A DNA stretch of 64,000 nt from Sphingomonas ginsenosidimutans (lineage in GTDB: Bacteria; Pseudomonadota; Alphaproteobacteria; Sphingomonadales; Sphingomonadaceae): the NCBI RefSeq assembly GCF_002374835.1, contig NZ_NWVD01000001.1, positions 372,001 to 436,000 on the forward strand, read 5' to 3'. Made by a program: the position numbers and the translations under genes. Below are positions 43,192-53,176 of this stretch, in pieces (position 1 is the stretch's first letter; the number at the start of each line of letters is the position of its first letter). A model generated the notes under the pieces. The model searched no databases and was not told the DNA's origin. It saw nothing but the letters and a program-made list of their open reading frames with translations.

Positions 43192-44270
43192 CCCATGACA
43201 TTGCGATCGTCGGCGCGGGGATCGCGGGCGCGACGCTGGCCGCCGCGATCGGGACGCGCGCGCGCGTGCTGCTGCTGGAGGGGGAGGATACCCCCGGCTA
43301 TCACGCGACCGGGCGGTCGGCGGCCTTCTGGTCCGAAACCTATGGCGGCGCGGGTATCCAGCCGCTGACCACCGCGTCGGAGGCGCCGCTGCGCGACGGG
43401 GGCTATCTCGATCCGCTCGGCGCGCTGCATGTCGGGCGCGCGGACGCGGACGAGCGCGCGGCGGCGGCGCTGCTGGCGGAGTTCGCGGGCACGCCGGTGG
43501 TGCTGGAGGCGGTCGACCCGGCCGCGCGCGTGGCGGGCCTGCGCGACGGGTGGACGCTGGGCGTGTGGGAGCCGAGCTGCGCCTATATCGACGTAGGCCA
43601 GCTCCATACCGATGCGCTGGCGCAGGCGCGCCGCGCAGGTGCACAGCTGGTCACGGGCGCGCAGCTGGCCGCGGCGGAGCGGCGCGACGGGGCGTGGCAG
43701 CTGGCGATGCGCGATGGCCGTACCTTCAGCGCCGCCACGCTGGTCGACGCCGCCGGGGCCTGGGCCGATGCGGTGGCGGCGATCGCGGGCGCGCGGCCGC
43801 TGGGCATCCGCCCGTACCGCCGCACGATGGTGCAGCTGGCCACCGATCCGGCCGCGCCCGCCGGGATGCCGTTCGTCAACCATCTGGGCGGCGATTTCTA
43901 TTTCAAGCCGGAAGCAGGCGGCAAGCTGTGGCTCAGCCCGCACGACGAGCATCCGGTGGAACCGCATGACGTCGCCGCGGAGGAGATCGACGTGGCGATC
44001 GCGATCGACCGGTTCGAGGGCGCGGTCGACTGGCGCGTCACGCGGGTCGAGCGGCGCTGGGCGGGGCTGCGGTCCTTCGCGCCCGACCGGCTGCCGGTCT
44101 ATGGCGCCGATCCGCGACTGTCGGGCTTCTTCTGGTTCGCGGGGCAGGGCGGGTTCGGCATCCAGACCGCTCCGGCCGCCGCCGCGATCGGCGCGGCGTT
44201 GCTGCTGGGACAGGGTGCGATGCCGCCGGGCGTGGACGCCGACCGTTACGCGCCGGGGCGGTTCGGCTGA
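43188..44270 (+). CDS. FAD-dependent oxidoreductase (DAO family)
   Basis: 360-aa flavoprotein. Dinucleotide-binding IAIVGAGIAGATLAAAIG at the N terminus, LLLEGEDTPGYHATGRSAAFW, then VDAAGAWAD and C-terminal LPVYGADPRLSGFFWFAGQGGFGIQTAPAAA, typical of D-amino-acid oxidase/glycerol-3-phosphate dehydrogenase relatives acting on amines or hydroxy acids. Substrate unknown. Translationally coupled to the upstream hydrolase. A 272-bp inverted-repeat element begins eight bases after its stop codon. Confidence 0.9.
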   Translation: MTHDIAIVGAGIAGATLAAAIGTRARVLLLEGEDTPGYHATGRSAAFWSETYGGAGIQPLTTASEAPLRDGGYLDPLGALHVGRADADERAAAALLAEFAGTPVVLEAVDPAARVAGLRDGWTLGVWEPSCAYIDVGQLHTDALAQARRAGAQLVTGAQLAAAERRDGAWQLAMRDGRTFSAATLVDAAGAWADAVAAIAGARPLGIRPYRRTMVQLATDPAAPAGMPFVNHLGGDFYFKPEAGGKLWLSPHDEHPVEPHDVAAEEIDVAIAIDRFEGAVDWRVTRVERRWAGLRSFAPDRLPVYGADPRLSGFFWFAGQGGFGIQTAPAAAAIGAALLLGQGAMPPGVDADRYAPGRFG

Positions 44271-44278
44271 TGCCGGCC

Positions 44279-44550
44279 TAGAGCGGTTTCCGAACGATCT
44301 GCACCATCGTGATTGCGTCAGGAAGGTTGCTGGCGAGGAGCGGCGCGAAGCAGGGGCTAATTGCCCCTACGAGCGCCGCGACGACGTCCAGCGGCCTTCC
44401 TGACGCAACCCCTTCGGGGCGGGCCGATGTTGGCCCGCGGCGGCGTCGATCGTCCGTCACGGGGGCGAAGCCCCGTTCCTTCCTCACTCCTGGCCACGAA
44501 CCAACATCGGCTCCGTCACGACGGCGCAGATCGGTCGGAAACCGCTCTAG
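44279..44550. mobile_element. 272-bp structured element with 25-bp terminal inverted repeats (MITE-like)
   Basis: Left end 44279-44303 and right end 44526-44550 are inverted copies matching at 24 of 25 positions, both starting CTAGAGCGGTTTCCGA. Inside: a 14-bp perfect inverted pair (44314-44327 with 44396-44409) enclosing CGGCGC/GCGCCG and AGGGGC/GCCCCT stems; a CCCC-TTC-GGGG hairpin; GCGGGCC-N6-GGCCCGC; an 11-bp pair (44424-44434 with 44501-44511); and ACGGGG-N6-CCCCGT. No open frame looks like a protein. A solo end is at 34621-34642. Ends, size and lack of coding fit a miniature inverted-repeat element; a structured RNA or a large bidirectional terminator between convergent genes are alternatives. 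Confidence 0.65.
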
Positions 44551-45008
44551 CGGCGCGCGGCAGCGGCGACTGCGGCGTCACTGGCCAGCCGGTCGGCGCG
44601 TTCGTTGTCGGGATGACCGGCGTGGCCCTTCACCCATGTCCATTCGACACGGTGGCGGCGCGATGCCTCCAGCAGCGCCTGCCACAGTTCGGCGTTCTTC
44701 ACCGGCTTCTTGTCGGCGGTCTTCCAGCCGTTCTTCTGCCAGCCGTGGATCCACTTGGTCAGCCCGTCCATGACGTAGCGGCTATCGGTGGACAGGCGGA
44801 CGCGGCACGGGCGGGTCAGGGCGTTCAGCCCCTCGATCGCGGCCATCAACTCCATGCGGTTGTTGGTGGTCAGCGGCTCGCCGCCGGACAGTTCCTTCTC
44901 ATGCGCGCCGGCGCGGATCAGCACCCCCCAGCCGCCGGGGCCGGGATTACCCTTGCACGCGCCGTCGGTGGCGATCTCCACCAGGGTCAGTTCCTCGCCG
45001 CCGCTCAT
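44547..45008 (-). CDS. rnhA: ribonuclease HI
   Basis: 153-aa endonuclease cutting the RNA strand of RNA-DNA hybrids. Four catalytic carboxylates visible: Asp in [18 protein letters not shown], Glu in [12 protein letters not shown], Asp in [10 protein letters not shown], Asp in [12 protein letters not shown]. Start at 45008 overlaps the thrB stop codon (ATGA). The stop TAG at 44547-44549 is provided by the end of the 272-bp element; the C-terminal AAVAAAARR is close to the usual end, so little or nothing is lost. Confidence 0.97.
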   Translation of the reverse strand: MSGGEELTLVEIATDGACKGNPGPGGWGVLIRAGAHEKELSGGEPLTTNNRMELMAAIEGLNALTRPCRVRLSTDSRYVMDGLTKWIHGWQKNGWKTADKKPVKNAELWQALLEASRRHRVEWTWVKGHAGHPDNERADRLASDAAVAAAARR

Positions 45009-45958
45009 GCGAAGGCGCCCGGATGGGTGCGATACCAGTCGAGCCGCCGCGCATAGGCGAGCGGATCCTTGCGCATCACCAGCGCGTCGGCGGGGGTGTG
45101 CAGCCAGTCCCACGCACGGCTGAGCAGGAAGCGGATGCAGGCGCCCTGCGCCAGCAGCGGCAGCGCCGCGCGCTCCGCCGCGGACAGCGCCGCGCCGTCG
45201 GCATAGCCGGCCAGCAACGCTGCGCCGATCGCGGCGTCGGCGGTTCGCCCGGTCGCATCGAAGGTCCATGCCGAATGCATGATCGCCAGGTCATAGGCGC
45301 GCACGTCGGTGCATGCGAAATAGAAGTCGATCAGCCCGCTGACCGTATCGCCCAGCATCAAGACGTTGTCGGGGAACAGATCGGCATGGATCGCGCCGAC
45401 CGGCAGCGTGGCGGGCCATGCCGCCTCCACCTCGCGCAGCGCCGCGTCGACGCGCGCGAACAGGCCGGGGTCGATCGCGTCCATGTCGGCGCCCATCCGC
45501 TCGAGCAGCGGGCGCCAGGTGGCGATGCCCATCGAATTGGCGCGGGTGGGCGCGAAATCGGCGACCGCCATGTGCATGTCGGCCATGGCGCGGGCGGCGG
45601 CGTGCGCCTGCGCCGGCGTGGGATGCGACACCGACACGCCGGTCAGGAACCTGATGAGGCAGGCCGGGCGGCCCGCCAGTTCCTGGATCTCGACCCCGCC
45701 ACGATCCTTGATCGCGGGCGGTACGGGCAGGCCCTTGTCGGCGAGATGATCGAGCAGCGCCATGAAGAACGGCAGGTCGTCCGCCGACACGCGCTTTTCG
45801 TACAGCGTCAGGATGAAGCGCGCGGCCGTGGTGTCGACCAGATAGTTGCTGTTTTCCACGCCCTCGGCGATGCCCTTGGCGGACACCAGTTCGCCGACGT
45901 CGTAGCGCGTGAGGAAAGCGGCCAGCGCCTCCGCGGAAACCTGTGTATAGACTGCCAT
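45005..45958 (-). CDS. thrB: homoserine kinase (ThrB type II, APH fold)
   Basis: 317-aa kinase phosphorylating homoserine in threonine synthesis. It is the aminoglycoside-phosphotransferase-like form seen in alphaproteobacteria and pseudomonads: [41 protein letters not shown], catalytic loop [14 protein letters not shown] (residues about 195-208), metal site [19 protein letters not shown]. It lies between ispH and rnhA on the same strand and its stop codon overlaps the rnhA start; the order ispH-thrB-rnhA is frequent in alphaproteobacteria. Confidence 0.96.
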   Translation of the reverse strand: MAVYTQVSAEALAAFLTRYDVGELVSAKGIAEGVENSNYLVDTTAARFILTLYEKRVSADDLPFFMALLDHLADKGLPVPPAIKDRGGVEIQELAGRPACLIRFLTGVSVSHPTPAQAHAAARAMADMHMAVADFAPTRANSMGIATWRPLLERMGADMDAIDPGLFARVDAALREVEAAWPATLPVGAIHADLFPDNVLMLGDTVSGLIDFYFACTDVRAYDLAIMHSAWTFDATGRTADAAIGAALLAGYADGAALSAAERAALPLLAQGACIRFLLSRAWDWLHTPADALVMRKDPLAYARRLDWYRTHPGAFA

Positions 45959-45963
45959 GGTGT

Positions 45964-45990
45964 CACGTCATCCCGGCGCGCGCCGGGGCC
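45964..45990. repeat. short palindromic repeat between ispH and thrB
   Basis: CCCGGCGCGCGCCGGG (45972-45987), a perfect 16-base palindrome, preceded by CACGTCAT. It resembles the outer part of the repeat translated in glyS. Confidence 0.55.
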
Positions 45991-46038
45991 TCCGGTGGTC
46001 AGGTGGGCGCCAGCCGCGAACGGGCCGGCGCGCGGGCG

Positions 46039-47007
46039 TCACGCGGCTTCGGCGGCGTCCAGCCCGCGCGGCAGCTTGAACGAGATCGTCTCGCGCGTGG
46101 TTTCCTCCTCGCGCTCGGTCACCGCGAAGCGCGTGGCGAGCAGGTCGACCAGCTCGCGCACCAGCAGTTCCGGCGCGGACGCGCCCGCGGTGATCCCCAG
46201 CGTGCCGACCCCGTCGAGGAACGACCAGTCGAGATCGGCGGCGCGCTGGATCAGCGCGGCACGGATCCCCTGCCGCTCCGCGACCTCGACCAGCCGCAGC
46301 GAGTTGGAGGAATTGGGCGCGCCAATCACCAGCACCGCGTCGCACGCCGAGGCGATCGCCTTGACCGCCGCCTGCCGGTTGGAGGTGGCGTAGCAGATAT
46401 CCTCGCCACGCGGCGCCTGGACCGCGGGGAAGCGCGCTTGGAGCGCGGCGACGACCGCTGCGGTATCGTCCACCGACAGCGTCGTCTGGGTCAGGAAGGC
46501 GAGATTGGCCGGATCGGGCACCGTCATCGTCTGAACATCGGCGACGGTTTCCACCAGCGTCATCGCGCCGTCCGGCACCTGTCCGAACGTGCCGATCACC
46601 TCCGGATGGCCGGCATGGCCGATGAAGACGATGTGCCGCCCCATCGCGACCAGCCGTTCGGCCTGGCGATGCACCTTCGACACCAGCGGGCAGGTGGCGT
46701 CGAGATAGTCGAGGCCCCGGTCCTGCGCCGCGGCCGGCACCGATTTGGGCACGCCATGCGCGGAAAAGACCACCGGCGCGCCGTCGGGCACCTCGTCCAG
46801 CTCCTCGACGAACACCGCGCCCTTCGCCTTCAGCGAATCCACGACGAACTTGTTGTGGACGATTTCGTGCCGGACATAGACGGGGGCGCCGTGCTTCTCG
46901 ATCGCCAGTTCGACGATGCGGATCGCGCGGTCCACCCCGGCGCAGAAGCCGCGCGGCGCGGCGATCAGCAGCTCCAGCGGGCGGCGGTCAGTTGCGGTTT
47001 CGGCCAT
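46039..47007 (-). CDS. ispH: 4-hydroxy-3-methylbut-2-enyl diphosphate reductase
   Basis: 322-aa iron-sulfur enzyme making IPP and DMAPP in the last step of the MEP isoprenoid pathway. The three cluster cysteines are in [24 protein letters not shown] and [12 protein letters not shown]... with active residues in [12 protein letters not shown] and [30 protein letters not shown] also fits. Start [24 protein letters not shown] at 47007 gives the family N terminus. Divergent from a lipoprotein gene. Confidence 0.98.
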   Translation of the reverse strand: MAETATDRRPLELLIAAPRGFCAGVDRAIRIVELAIEKHGAPVYVRHEIVHNKFVVDSLKAKGAVFVEELDEVPDGAPVVFSAHGVPKSVPAAAQDRGLDYLDATCPLVSKVHRQAERLVAMGRHIVFIGHAGHPEVIGTFGQVPDGAMTLVETVADVQTMTVPDPANLAFLTQTTLSVDDTAAVVAALQARFPAVQAPRGEDICYATSNRQAAVKAIASACDAVLVIGAPNSSNSLRLVEVAERQGIRAALIQRAADLDWSFLDGVGTLGITAGASAPELLVRELVDLLATRFAVTEREEETTRETISFKLPRGLDAAEAA

Positions 47008-47149
47008 GCCGCTGCGCTTACGCGAATGCTTGCTCCGGCGATAGTCGGTTCCTATGGTGGCCCACGATCCGGGGCCGTGTCCTGCCGTCTGGCGGGGAGC
47101 GGCCCCGAACCGTATGTGCCCAACGTGCCCAACAGTCCGGGATATTTTC

Positions 47150-47794
47150 GTGACCGCTCGCTCGCTCGCCGCCCCGCTGTTCCTCCTCATCGCCGCCGGT
47201 TGCGCGAAAAAGGGGGAAATCGACCTCACCGGCGGCGTGGGCATCACCTCGGTCCGCTCGGCATGCCCGGTCGTGGGCGTGCCCGCGGGCACCGGCGACG
47301 TGACCTTGTTCGATCCGCCCGCCAGCCGCGACGCCAGCGCGATCGACGTCGTCGCCGCGATGAGCGACGTGCGATCGACCTGCGACGATCAGGGCGACGA
47401 CGTCATCACCCGCGTCACCTTCCAGGTGGACGCCCGGCGTACGCGCACCGATGCGCCGCGCGACGTGACGCTGCCCTATTTCATCGCGATCACCCGCGGC
47501 GGCAGCAATGTCGTCGCCAAGCGCGTCGGGCAGGTGCAGCTGCACTTCGATGCCGGGCAGGGCCGCGCCACGGCCTCGACCGAGGCGACCACAGCGGTCA
47601 GCCGCGCGCTCGCCACGCTGCCGCAGGAGGTGCGCGACCGGCTGACCCGCAAGCGCAAGGCGGGCGACGAGGATGCGGCGGTCGATCCGCTCGCCAGCCC
47701 CGAGGTGCGCGCCGCGGTCGCCTCCGCCACGTTCGAGGCGCTGGTGGGGTTCCAGCTGACCCCGGACCAGCTCAAGTATAACGCGACGCGCTGA
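47150..47794 (+). CDS. putative lipoprotein of unknown function
   Basis: 214 aa. Start is probably GTG at 47150, giving a short signal peptide [15 protein letters not shown] with Cys18 as lipidation site. The mature part begins [36 protein letters not shown] and contains [47 protein letters not shown], a beta-rich domain, then a helical C terminus. No family recognised. A terminator follows the stop codon after 14 nt. Confidence 0.8.
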   Translation: MTARSLAAPLFLLIAAGCAKKGEIDLTGGVGITSVRSACPVVGVPAGTGDVTLFDPPASRDASAIDVVAAMSDVRSTCDDQGDDVITRVTFQVDARRTRTDAPRDVTLPYFIAITRGGSNVVAKRVGQVQLHFDAGQGRATASTEATTAVSRALATLPQEVRDRLTRKRKAGDEDAAVDPLASPEVRAAVASATFEALVGFQLTPDQLKYNATR

Positions 47795-47808
47795 TCCGCG
47801 GACACGAC

Positions 47809-47848
47809 AACGGCGGCACCCGGGACGCGGGGGCCGCCGTTTCCGTTT
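47809..47848 (+). terminator. terminator of the lipoprotein gene
   Basis: Perfect 9-bp stem AACGGCGGC/GCCGCCGTT (47809-47817 with 47833-47841) with a 15-nt loop, followed by TCCGTTT. Weak T-run, strong stem. Confidence 0.6.
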
Positions 47849-47905
47849 GAGCGGTGCGGGCGAAGCGGCCACCGGCGCGAACGCCGCCGCCCGCCCCGCG
47901 CGCGA

Positions 47906-49333
47906 TCAGGCCGTCGGGCGCGCCGCGCCGCCGCCGCCGCCGGCACCACGACCGCGACCGCCACGACGGCGACGGCTGGCGTTGGCGTAGCGGCTTTCGC
48001 CCGGCTGCGACGATCCGCCGCCGCCGTTCTGGCCGCCGCGTGCATTCTGGCCGCGTGCCTGGGGCGTGCCGCCGGTCGCGCGCGGCTGATGCGTCGCCTT
48101 CGGGCGTGCCGGCGGACGGGCGCCGCGCGGGCGATCCTCACGCGGGGCGGGATCGGCACCGATCGCCTTCACGCGCTCGGCCTTGATCGCCTCGGCACGG
48201 CGCAGGAAATCCTCCGGCAGCGCGGCGACCGGCACCTTCTGGCGGGTCAGCTTTTCGATATCCTTCAGATACGGACGCTCATCCTCGGCGCAGAAGGCGA
48301 TCGCCTCGCCGCTCGCCCCGGCGCGCGCGGTGCGGCCGATGCGGTGGACATATTGTTCCGGCACGTTGGGCAGTTCGAAGTTGAAGACGTGGCTGACGCC
48401 CGACACGTCGATGCCACGCGCCGCGATGTCGGTGGCGACCAGGATCGGCACCTCGCCCGACTTGAACAACGCCAGCGCACGCTCGCGCTGCGGCTGGCTC
48501 TTGTTGCCGTGGATCGCGCTGGCGGCGACGCCGTTGCCGGCCAGCAGCTTCACGACGCGGTCGGCGCCATGCTTCGTGCGGGTGAACACCAGCGCGCGGT
48601 CGATCGGCATGTCCTTCAGCAGGATCGTCAGCAGCGCCTGCTTTTCCTGCTGGTTGCAGAAGATCACCGACTGGTCGACCCGCTCCGCGGTGGTCGACTG
48701 CGGCACGACGCTGACGGTCGCGGGATCGGTCAGGAACTGATCCGCCAGCTGGCGGATCGACGGCGGCATGGTGGCCGAGAAGAACAGCGTCTGGCGCTTG
48801 CGGGGCAGCATCCGCACGATCTTCTTGAGCGCGTGGATGAAGCCCAGGTCGAGCATCTGGTCGGCTTCGTCGAGCACCAGGATCTCGATCATCGACAGGT
48901 TCAGATAGCCCTGCTCGACGACGTCGATCAGCCGGCCCGGCGTGGCGACCAAGATGTCGACGCCGCGCGCCACGTCGGTGCGGTTCTTGTTGATGCTGGT
49001 CCCGCCGAACACCGTCGCGACCGACAGTTTCGAAAACTGGGCGTAGCCGCGGGCATTGTCGGCGATCTGGCTGGCCAGTTCGCGGGTGGGGGCCAGCACC
49101 AGCATCCGGCAATGGGTGGGCAGGACGCGCTTGTTGGCGGCGACCAGCTGCTGGATCGACGGCAGCACGAACGCCGCGGTCTTGCCGGTACCGGTCTGCG
49201 CGATGCCCAGGAGGTCGCGGCCTTCCAGCAGCGTCGGGATGCTGTCGCGCTGGATCGGAGTGGGTTCGTTATAGCCCTTCGCGGCGAGCGCGCGGACGAG
49301 CGGCTCGGCAAGGCCGAGAGCGGAAAAAGGCAT
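47906..49333 (-). CDS. rhlE: DEAD-box RNA helicase, RhlE-like
   Basis: 475-aa RNA helicase. MPFSALGLAEPLVRALAAKGYNEPTPIQ is the RhlE-type Q-motif start; AQTGTGKTAAF, APTRELASQI, TPGRLID, DEADQMLDLGFIHAL, SATMP and HRIGRTARAGASG are all present. The C-terminal 75 residues are basic and low complexity (QARGQNARGGQNGGGG, RRRRGGRGRGAGGG), as in RhlE proteins that bind structured RNA or ribosomes. The gene has a roughly 280-nt region upstream, with a hairpin 27-48 nt before the start codon. Confidence 0.93.
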   Translation of the reverse strand: MPFSALGLAEPLVRALAAKGYNEPTPIQRDSIPTLLEGRDLLGIAQTGTGKTAAFVLPSIQQLVAANKRVLPTHCRMLVLAPTRELASQIADNARGYAQFSKLSVATVFGGTSINKNRTDVARGVDILVATPGRLIDVVEQGYLNLSMIEILVLDEADQMLDLGFIHALKKIVRMLPRKRQTLFFSATMPPSIRQLADQFLTDPATVSVVPQSTTAERVDQSVIFCNQQEKQALLTILLKDMPIDRALVFTRTKHGADRVVKLLAGNGVAASAIHGNKSQPQRERALALFKSGEVPILVATDIAARGIDVSGVSHVFNFELPNVPEQYVHRIGRTARAGASGEAIAFCAEDERPYLKDIEKLTRQKVPVAALPEDFLRRAEAIKAERVKAIGADPAPREDRPRGARPPARPKATHQPRATGGTPQARGQNARGGQNGGGGSSQPGESRYANASRRRRGGRGRGAGGGGGAARPTA

Positions 49334-49359
49334 GAAATACAATCCTGTACGACGCCGAC

Positions 49360-49381
49360 CCGACGCGCTGAAGCGCGTCGG
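49360..49381 (-). promoter_or_regulatory. hairpin in the 5' region of rhlE
   Basis: Perfect 9-bp stem CCGACGCGC/GCGCGTCGG with a four-base loop, 27 nt upstream of the rhlE start. Because helicase mRNAs are often regulated through leader structure, it may control its own translation; no T-run follows on either strand. The rest of 49382-49614 holds the two divergent promoters; I could not pick them confidently. Confidence 0.45.
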
Positions 49382-49614
49382 TGGCGGGGAGAAGATGACA
49401 CCCCGCGTGACTTGGGAAGCCGGTGAACATACTGACCGAAACGGAGCCTGGGCACGGGGCCCGATCACGCTGCCGACGTCTCGATATTGCTCCATGTGAA
49501 TGGTGCGGCGCAAAAAGTCAAGGTGATCGCAAAGATCGCCCGCACCGGTGAACTACCGCGAAGCTGTCGTGTTCAGCCCCTGTCTCCCACAACTTGTAAG
49601 TCCTGTACCTGATC

Positions 49615-51726
49615 ATGACCCTTTCGCCCGCCCCCCCGTCGCCGGCCCGCCGCCAGGCCGATGCCACCAGCGTCGGGCGCTGGGACTGGGATATCGTCGC
49701 CGATCGGGTGACGTCCGACGCGGGCTTCGCGGCGCTGTACGGCGTGCCCGCGGACGTCGCGGCGATGGGCGCGCCGCTGGCGGAATTCTTCGGCGGTATC
49801 CATCCCGACGACCGCGACCGGGTGCGCGCGGCGATCGGGGCGGCGATCGCATCGGGGGGCGTGTTCGAACAGGAATATCGTGTCGTCGGCGATGGCGGCC
49901 GCAGTCGCTGGCTGGCCGCGCAGGGCCGGGTCGAGCGCGATGACGCCGGCCGTGCGGTGCGCTTTCCGGGCGTCAGTTTCGACATCGATGCACGCAAGCG
50001 CGGCGAGCTGCGGCTGGCGGCGATCGTCGAACTGGGCGACCGGCTGCGCGAACCGGGCGATCCGGGCGACCTGGCGCTGGCGGCGGCGGAGGTGCTGGGG
50101 CGCGCGCTGGAGGTCAGCCGCGCCGGTTACGGCATCGTCGACCCGATCGCCGAGACGATCACGACCGAGCGCGCTTTCTGCGCGACGGGGATCGCGCCGT
50201 TGCCGCCGATCCTGCGGTTTCGCGACTACGGCAGCTATATCGAGGATCTGAAGCGCGGCGTCACCGTCGCGATCGAGGACGTGCGCGAGGATGCGCGCAC
50301 CCGCGACACCGCCGAGGGGCTGCGCGAGCTGGCGGCGATGTCGTTCATCAACATGCCGATCACCGAACGCGGCGGGTTCGTCGCGCTGCTGTACCTGAAC
50401 CATGCGGTGCCGCGCCCGTGGCTGTCCGACGAGCTGATGTTCGTGCGGGAGGTGGCCGAACGCACCCGCGATGCGGTGGAGCGGCGGCGCGCCGAACTCG
50501 AACTGGCCGCGCTCAACGCCCGGCTGGAGCAGGCGGTGGAATCGCGCACCGCCGAGCTGATGGTGGCCGAGGCGCAGCTGCGCCAGGCGCACAAGATGGA
50601 GGCAGTCGGCCAGCTGACGGGCGGACTGGCGCATGATTTCAACAACCTGCTGACCGGCATCTCGGGCGCACTGGAGATGATCCAAGTGCGGGTCGCGCAG
50701 GGGCGCGTCGGCGAGCTGGACCGCTACGTCAGCGCGGCGCAGAGCGCGACGCGGCGGGCGGCGGCGCTGACGCACCGGCTGTTGGCCTTTTCGCGGCGCC
50801 AGACGCTGGATCCCAAGCCGACCGACGTCAACCGGCTGATCCAGGGGATGGAGGAACTGATCCGCCGCACCGTCGGCCCCGCGATTTCGCTGGAGGTGGT
50901 CGGCGCGGCGGGGCTATGGCCGGCGCTGGTCGATCCCAACCAGCTGGAAAACGCGCTGCTCAACCTGTGCCTGAACGCGCGCGATGCGATGCCCGACGGC
51001 GGGCGGATCACGATCGAGACCGCCAACAAATGGATGGACGAGCGCGCCGCCGCGGCGCGCGATCTGCCGGCGGGGCAATATCTGTCGCTGTGCGTCACCG
51101 ACACCGGCACGGGGATGAGCGCCGAGGTGCAGGCGCGCGCGTTCGACCCGTTCTACACCACCAAGCCGCTAGGCGAGGGGACCGGGCTGGGACTGTCGAT
51201 GATCTACGGTTTCGCGCGCCAGTCGGGAGGGCAGGTGCGCATCTACAGCGAGCCGGGGCAGGGCACGACCTTGTGCATCTACCTGCCGCGGCATTACGGC
51301 GCCGCCGCGGCGGACGATGCCGCCGTGCGCGCGGTCGAGGATGCGCCGGTCGCGCGGGACGGGGCGACCGTGATGGTCGTCGACGACGAACCGACGATCC
51401 GCATGCTGGCGATCGAGATACTGTCCGAGCTGGGCTACACCATGCTGGAGGCGGGCGACGGTGCGAGCGCGCTGCGGCTGCTGCACGCGGGCGCGCGGCC
51501 GCACCTGCTGGTCACCGACGTGGGCTTGCCGGGCGACATGAACGGGCGGCAGGTGGCGGATGCGGCGCTGGCGCTGATCCCGGGGCTGAAGGTGCTGTTC
51601 ATCACCGGCTATGCCGAAAATGCGGTGATCGGCAACGGCCAGCTGGCGCCGAACATGGCGCTGGTGACGAAGCCGTTCGCGATGGAGGCGCTGTCCGCCA
51701 AGGTGCGCGCGTTGCTGGCGGGTTGA
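49615..51726 (+). CDS. hybrid sensor histidine kinase (PAS-GAF-HisKA-HATPase-REC)
   Basis: 703-aa cytosolic kinase with no membrane helices. PAS domain about residues 15-125 ([52 protein letters not shown]), GAF about 130-290, coiled coil, H-box [20 protein letters not shown] (His about 339), N-box [15 protein letters not shown]1 DTGTGMS, F/G2 boxes [20 protein letters not shown], and a C-terminal receiver from about 580 with VVDDEP, phosphoacceptor Asp in [10 protein letters not shown] and Lys in VTKPF. The PAS/GAF pair suggests a small ligand or light/redox cofactor, but no chromophore cysteine is evident. It is the second of two divergent genes from rhlE. Confidence 0.95.
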   Translation: MTLSPAPPSPARRQADATSVGRWDWDIVADRVTSDAGFAALYGVPADVAAMGAPLAEFFGGIHPDDRDRVRAAIGAAIASGGVFEQEYRVVGDGGRSRWLAAQGRVERDDAGRAVRFPGVSFDIDARKRGELRLAAIVELGDRLREPGDPGDLALAAAEVLGRALEVSRAGYGIVDPIAETITTERAFCATGIAPLPPILRFRDYGSYIEDLKRGVTVAIEDVREDARTRDTAEGLRELAAMSFINMPITERGGFVALLYLNHAVPRPWLSDELMFVREVAERTRDAVERRRAELELAALNARLEQAVESRTAELMVAEAQLRQAHKMEAVGQLTGGLAHDFNNLLTGISGALEMIQVRVAQGRVGELDRYVSAAQSATRRAAALTHRLLAFSRRQTLDPKPTDVNRLIQGMEELIRRTVGPAISLEVVGAAGLWPALVDPNQLENALLNLCLNARDAMPDGGRITIETANKWMDERAAAARDLPAGQYLSLCVTDTGTGMSAEVQARAFDPFYTTKPLGEGTGLGLSMIYGFARQSGGQVRIYSEPGQGTTLCIYLPRHYGAAAADDAAVRAVEDAPVARDGATVMVVDDEPTIRMLAIEILSELGYTMLEAGDGASALRLLHAGARPHLLVTDVGLPGDMNGRQVADAALALIPGLKVLFITGYAENAVIGNGQLAPNMALVTKPFAMEALSAKVRALLAG

Positions 51727-51730
51727 CGCC

Positions 51731-53047
51731 TCAGGCCGCGGTCAGCCCGTCAAGGAACGCGGCCAGCCGTGCGTCGATCGTTGCGCTGCGCGTCGCCAGG
51801 TCATGCGCCAGGTCGCGCATCGCGCCGGCATCGCTGTCGGCACCGCGCGTCCCGTCCAGGATGGTCGCGATGTTGCGTTCGATATGCGCCGCCGCAAGGC
51901 TGGCATCGTCGACATTGTCGCTGATGACACGCGCCGCGGCGCCCTGTTCGCGCACCGCCTCCATCACGCTCGCCGACAGCGCGTCGACCGCGCCGACCGC
52001 GGCGGCGACCGCGGCGTGACCGTCCGACACGTCGCCGATCGCCTCGCGGATCCGCCCGACATGGCCCGTGATCCCGGCGGCGGCGTGGCGGGTCTGTTCG
52101 GCCAGCGCCTTCACCTCCCCGGCGACGGTCGTGAAGCCGCGCCCGGCATCGCCCGCCCGCGCTGCCTCGATCGCGGCGTTGAGCGCCAGCATCGACGTCT
52201 GCTGCGCGATCGAATCGATCAGCGCGACGACCGTGTGGATCGCCTCGGCGGCGTCGGTCAGCGCGGCGACCTGCCCGGCGCTGCGGTCCGCCTGATCGAC
52301 CGCGCGGCGGGTCGCGTCCTGCGCATCGGCCATCCGCCGTTCGACCGCGTCGAGCGAACCCGTTAGCGCGCGGCCGCGTTCGGCGATGCCGCCCAGGCTG
52401 GTGGCGGCCTGCCCGATCGCGCCGGCCACTTCGACGGTGCGCCGGCCAATGTCGCCGGCGCGTCCCGTCATCCGCTCCGCCGTCTCCTCGACCGTGGTGG
52501 CGGCCTGCCCCAGCCCGGCGATCAGTCGGTGCGCGTCGTCCTGGAACTCGGCCGACAGCCGGTCGATGCGGTCGGCGCGCGCGGTGCGGGCGGCGGTGAT
52601 CGCACGGTCGCGCCGCGCCGCGATGGTCAACAGCGCCTGCTGGTCGACCACGCCGACGAACCGCCCCTTGGCCGTCATCACCAGTCCTTCGCCACCGTCG
52701 TCGGTGCGGCGGATACGCTCAAGCGCGAGCGAGACGGGGGCACCCGCCTCCACCACCGGGCAGGCACGACGCAGCGACGCGACGCCGATCGACAGGCTGC
52801 GATTGCATAACAGGGCATAGCCGAACGGGCTGAACAGCAGCGGACGCACGTCGCGCTCCAGCAGCGCGCCAGTCGGTCGCCCCTCGTCATCGACGATCGC
52901 GATCAGCCGCAGCGTCGGATGCGCGCGCAGCAGATGCACCGCATCGAGCAGCGGCGCATCGTCGGGCAGTGCGTGGCGATGGGTGATCCAGTCGGGCGCA
53001 ACGGTGTCGCGGTCGACCAGCCTGTCACCTTCCATCCCGCGTCCCAT
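51731..53047 (-). CDS. soluble methyl-accepting chemotaxis protein with N-terminal CBS-like domain
   Basis: 438 aa without membrane helices. Residues about 20-155 look like a CBS pair ([62 protein letters not shown]), then a long coiled coil, and the receptor hairpin [42 protein letters not shown] (about 280-320), which binds CheA/CheW. CBS pairs bind adenosyl nucleotides, so it may report energy or nucleotide state to the chemotaxis array. No other chemotaxis genes are in the window. It converges on the hybrid kinase with a 4-nt gap. Start could also be the ATG four codons downstream. Confidence 0.85.
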   Translation of the reverse strand: MGRGMEGDRLVDRDTVAPDWITHRHALPDDAPLLDAVHLLRAHPTLRLIAIVDDEGRPTGALLERDVRPLLFSPFGYALLCNRSLSIGVASLRRACPVVEAGAPVSLALERIRRTDDGGEGLVMTAKGRFVGVVDQQALLTIAARRDRAITAARTARADRIDRLSAEFQDDAHRLIAGLGQAATTVEETAERMTGRAGDIGRRTVEVAGAIGQAATSLGGIAERGRALTGSLDAVERRMADAQDATRRAVDQADRSAGQVAALTDAAEAIHTVVALIDSIAQQTSMLALNAAIEAARAGDAGRGFTTVAGEVKALAEQTRHAAAGITGHVGRIREAIGDVSDGHAAVAAAVGAVDALSASVMEAVREQGAAARVISDNVDDASLAAAHIERNIATILDGTRGADSDAGAMRDLAHDLATRSATIDARLAAFLDGLTAA

Positions 53048-53134
53048 CGACCGACCACCCCGCCTGCGTTGCGGGGAAGGCAGTAACGCGATGATGTGAA
53101 GACGGACTTTACCGTGTGTGACGGACAGATGACA

Positions 53135-53162
53135 GCGACACCCGCGATGGCGCGGGCGTCGC
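53135..53162 (-). terminator. possible terminator of the acyl-CoA dehydrogenase gene
   Basis: Interrupted stem GCGAC..CCGCG-CCAT-CGCGG..GTCGC about 15 nt beyond the stop codon. No T-run follows, so this may instead be a simple hairpin. Confidence 0.35.
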
Positions 53163-53176
53163 CATCGGAGCGGGCG

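Noticed and set aside
44304..44525. Possible small protein inside the 272-bp element
   Set aside because: Open frames through it are short, Arg/Pro-rich and follow the inverted repeats; no ribosome-binding site or family feature.
45964..45990. Terminator for ispH
   Set aside because: The palindrome has no T-run and matches a dispersed repeat; thrB follows in the same direction, so read-through is expected.
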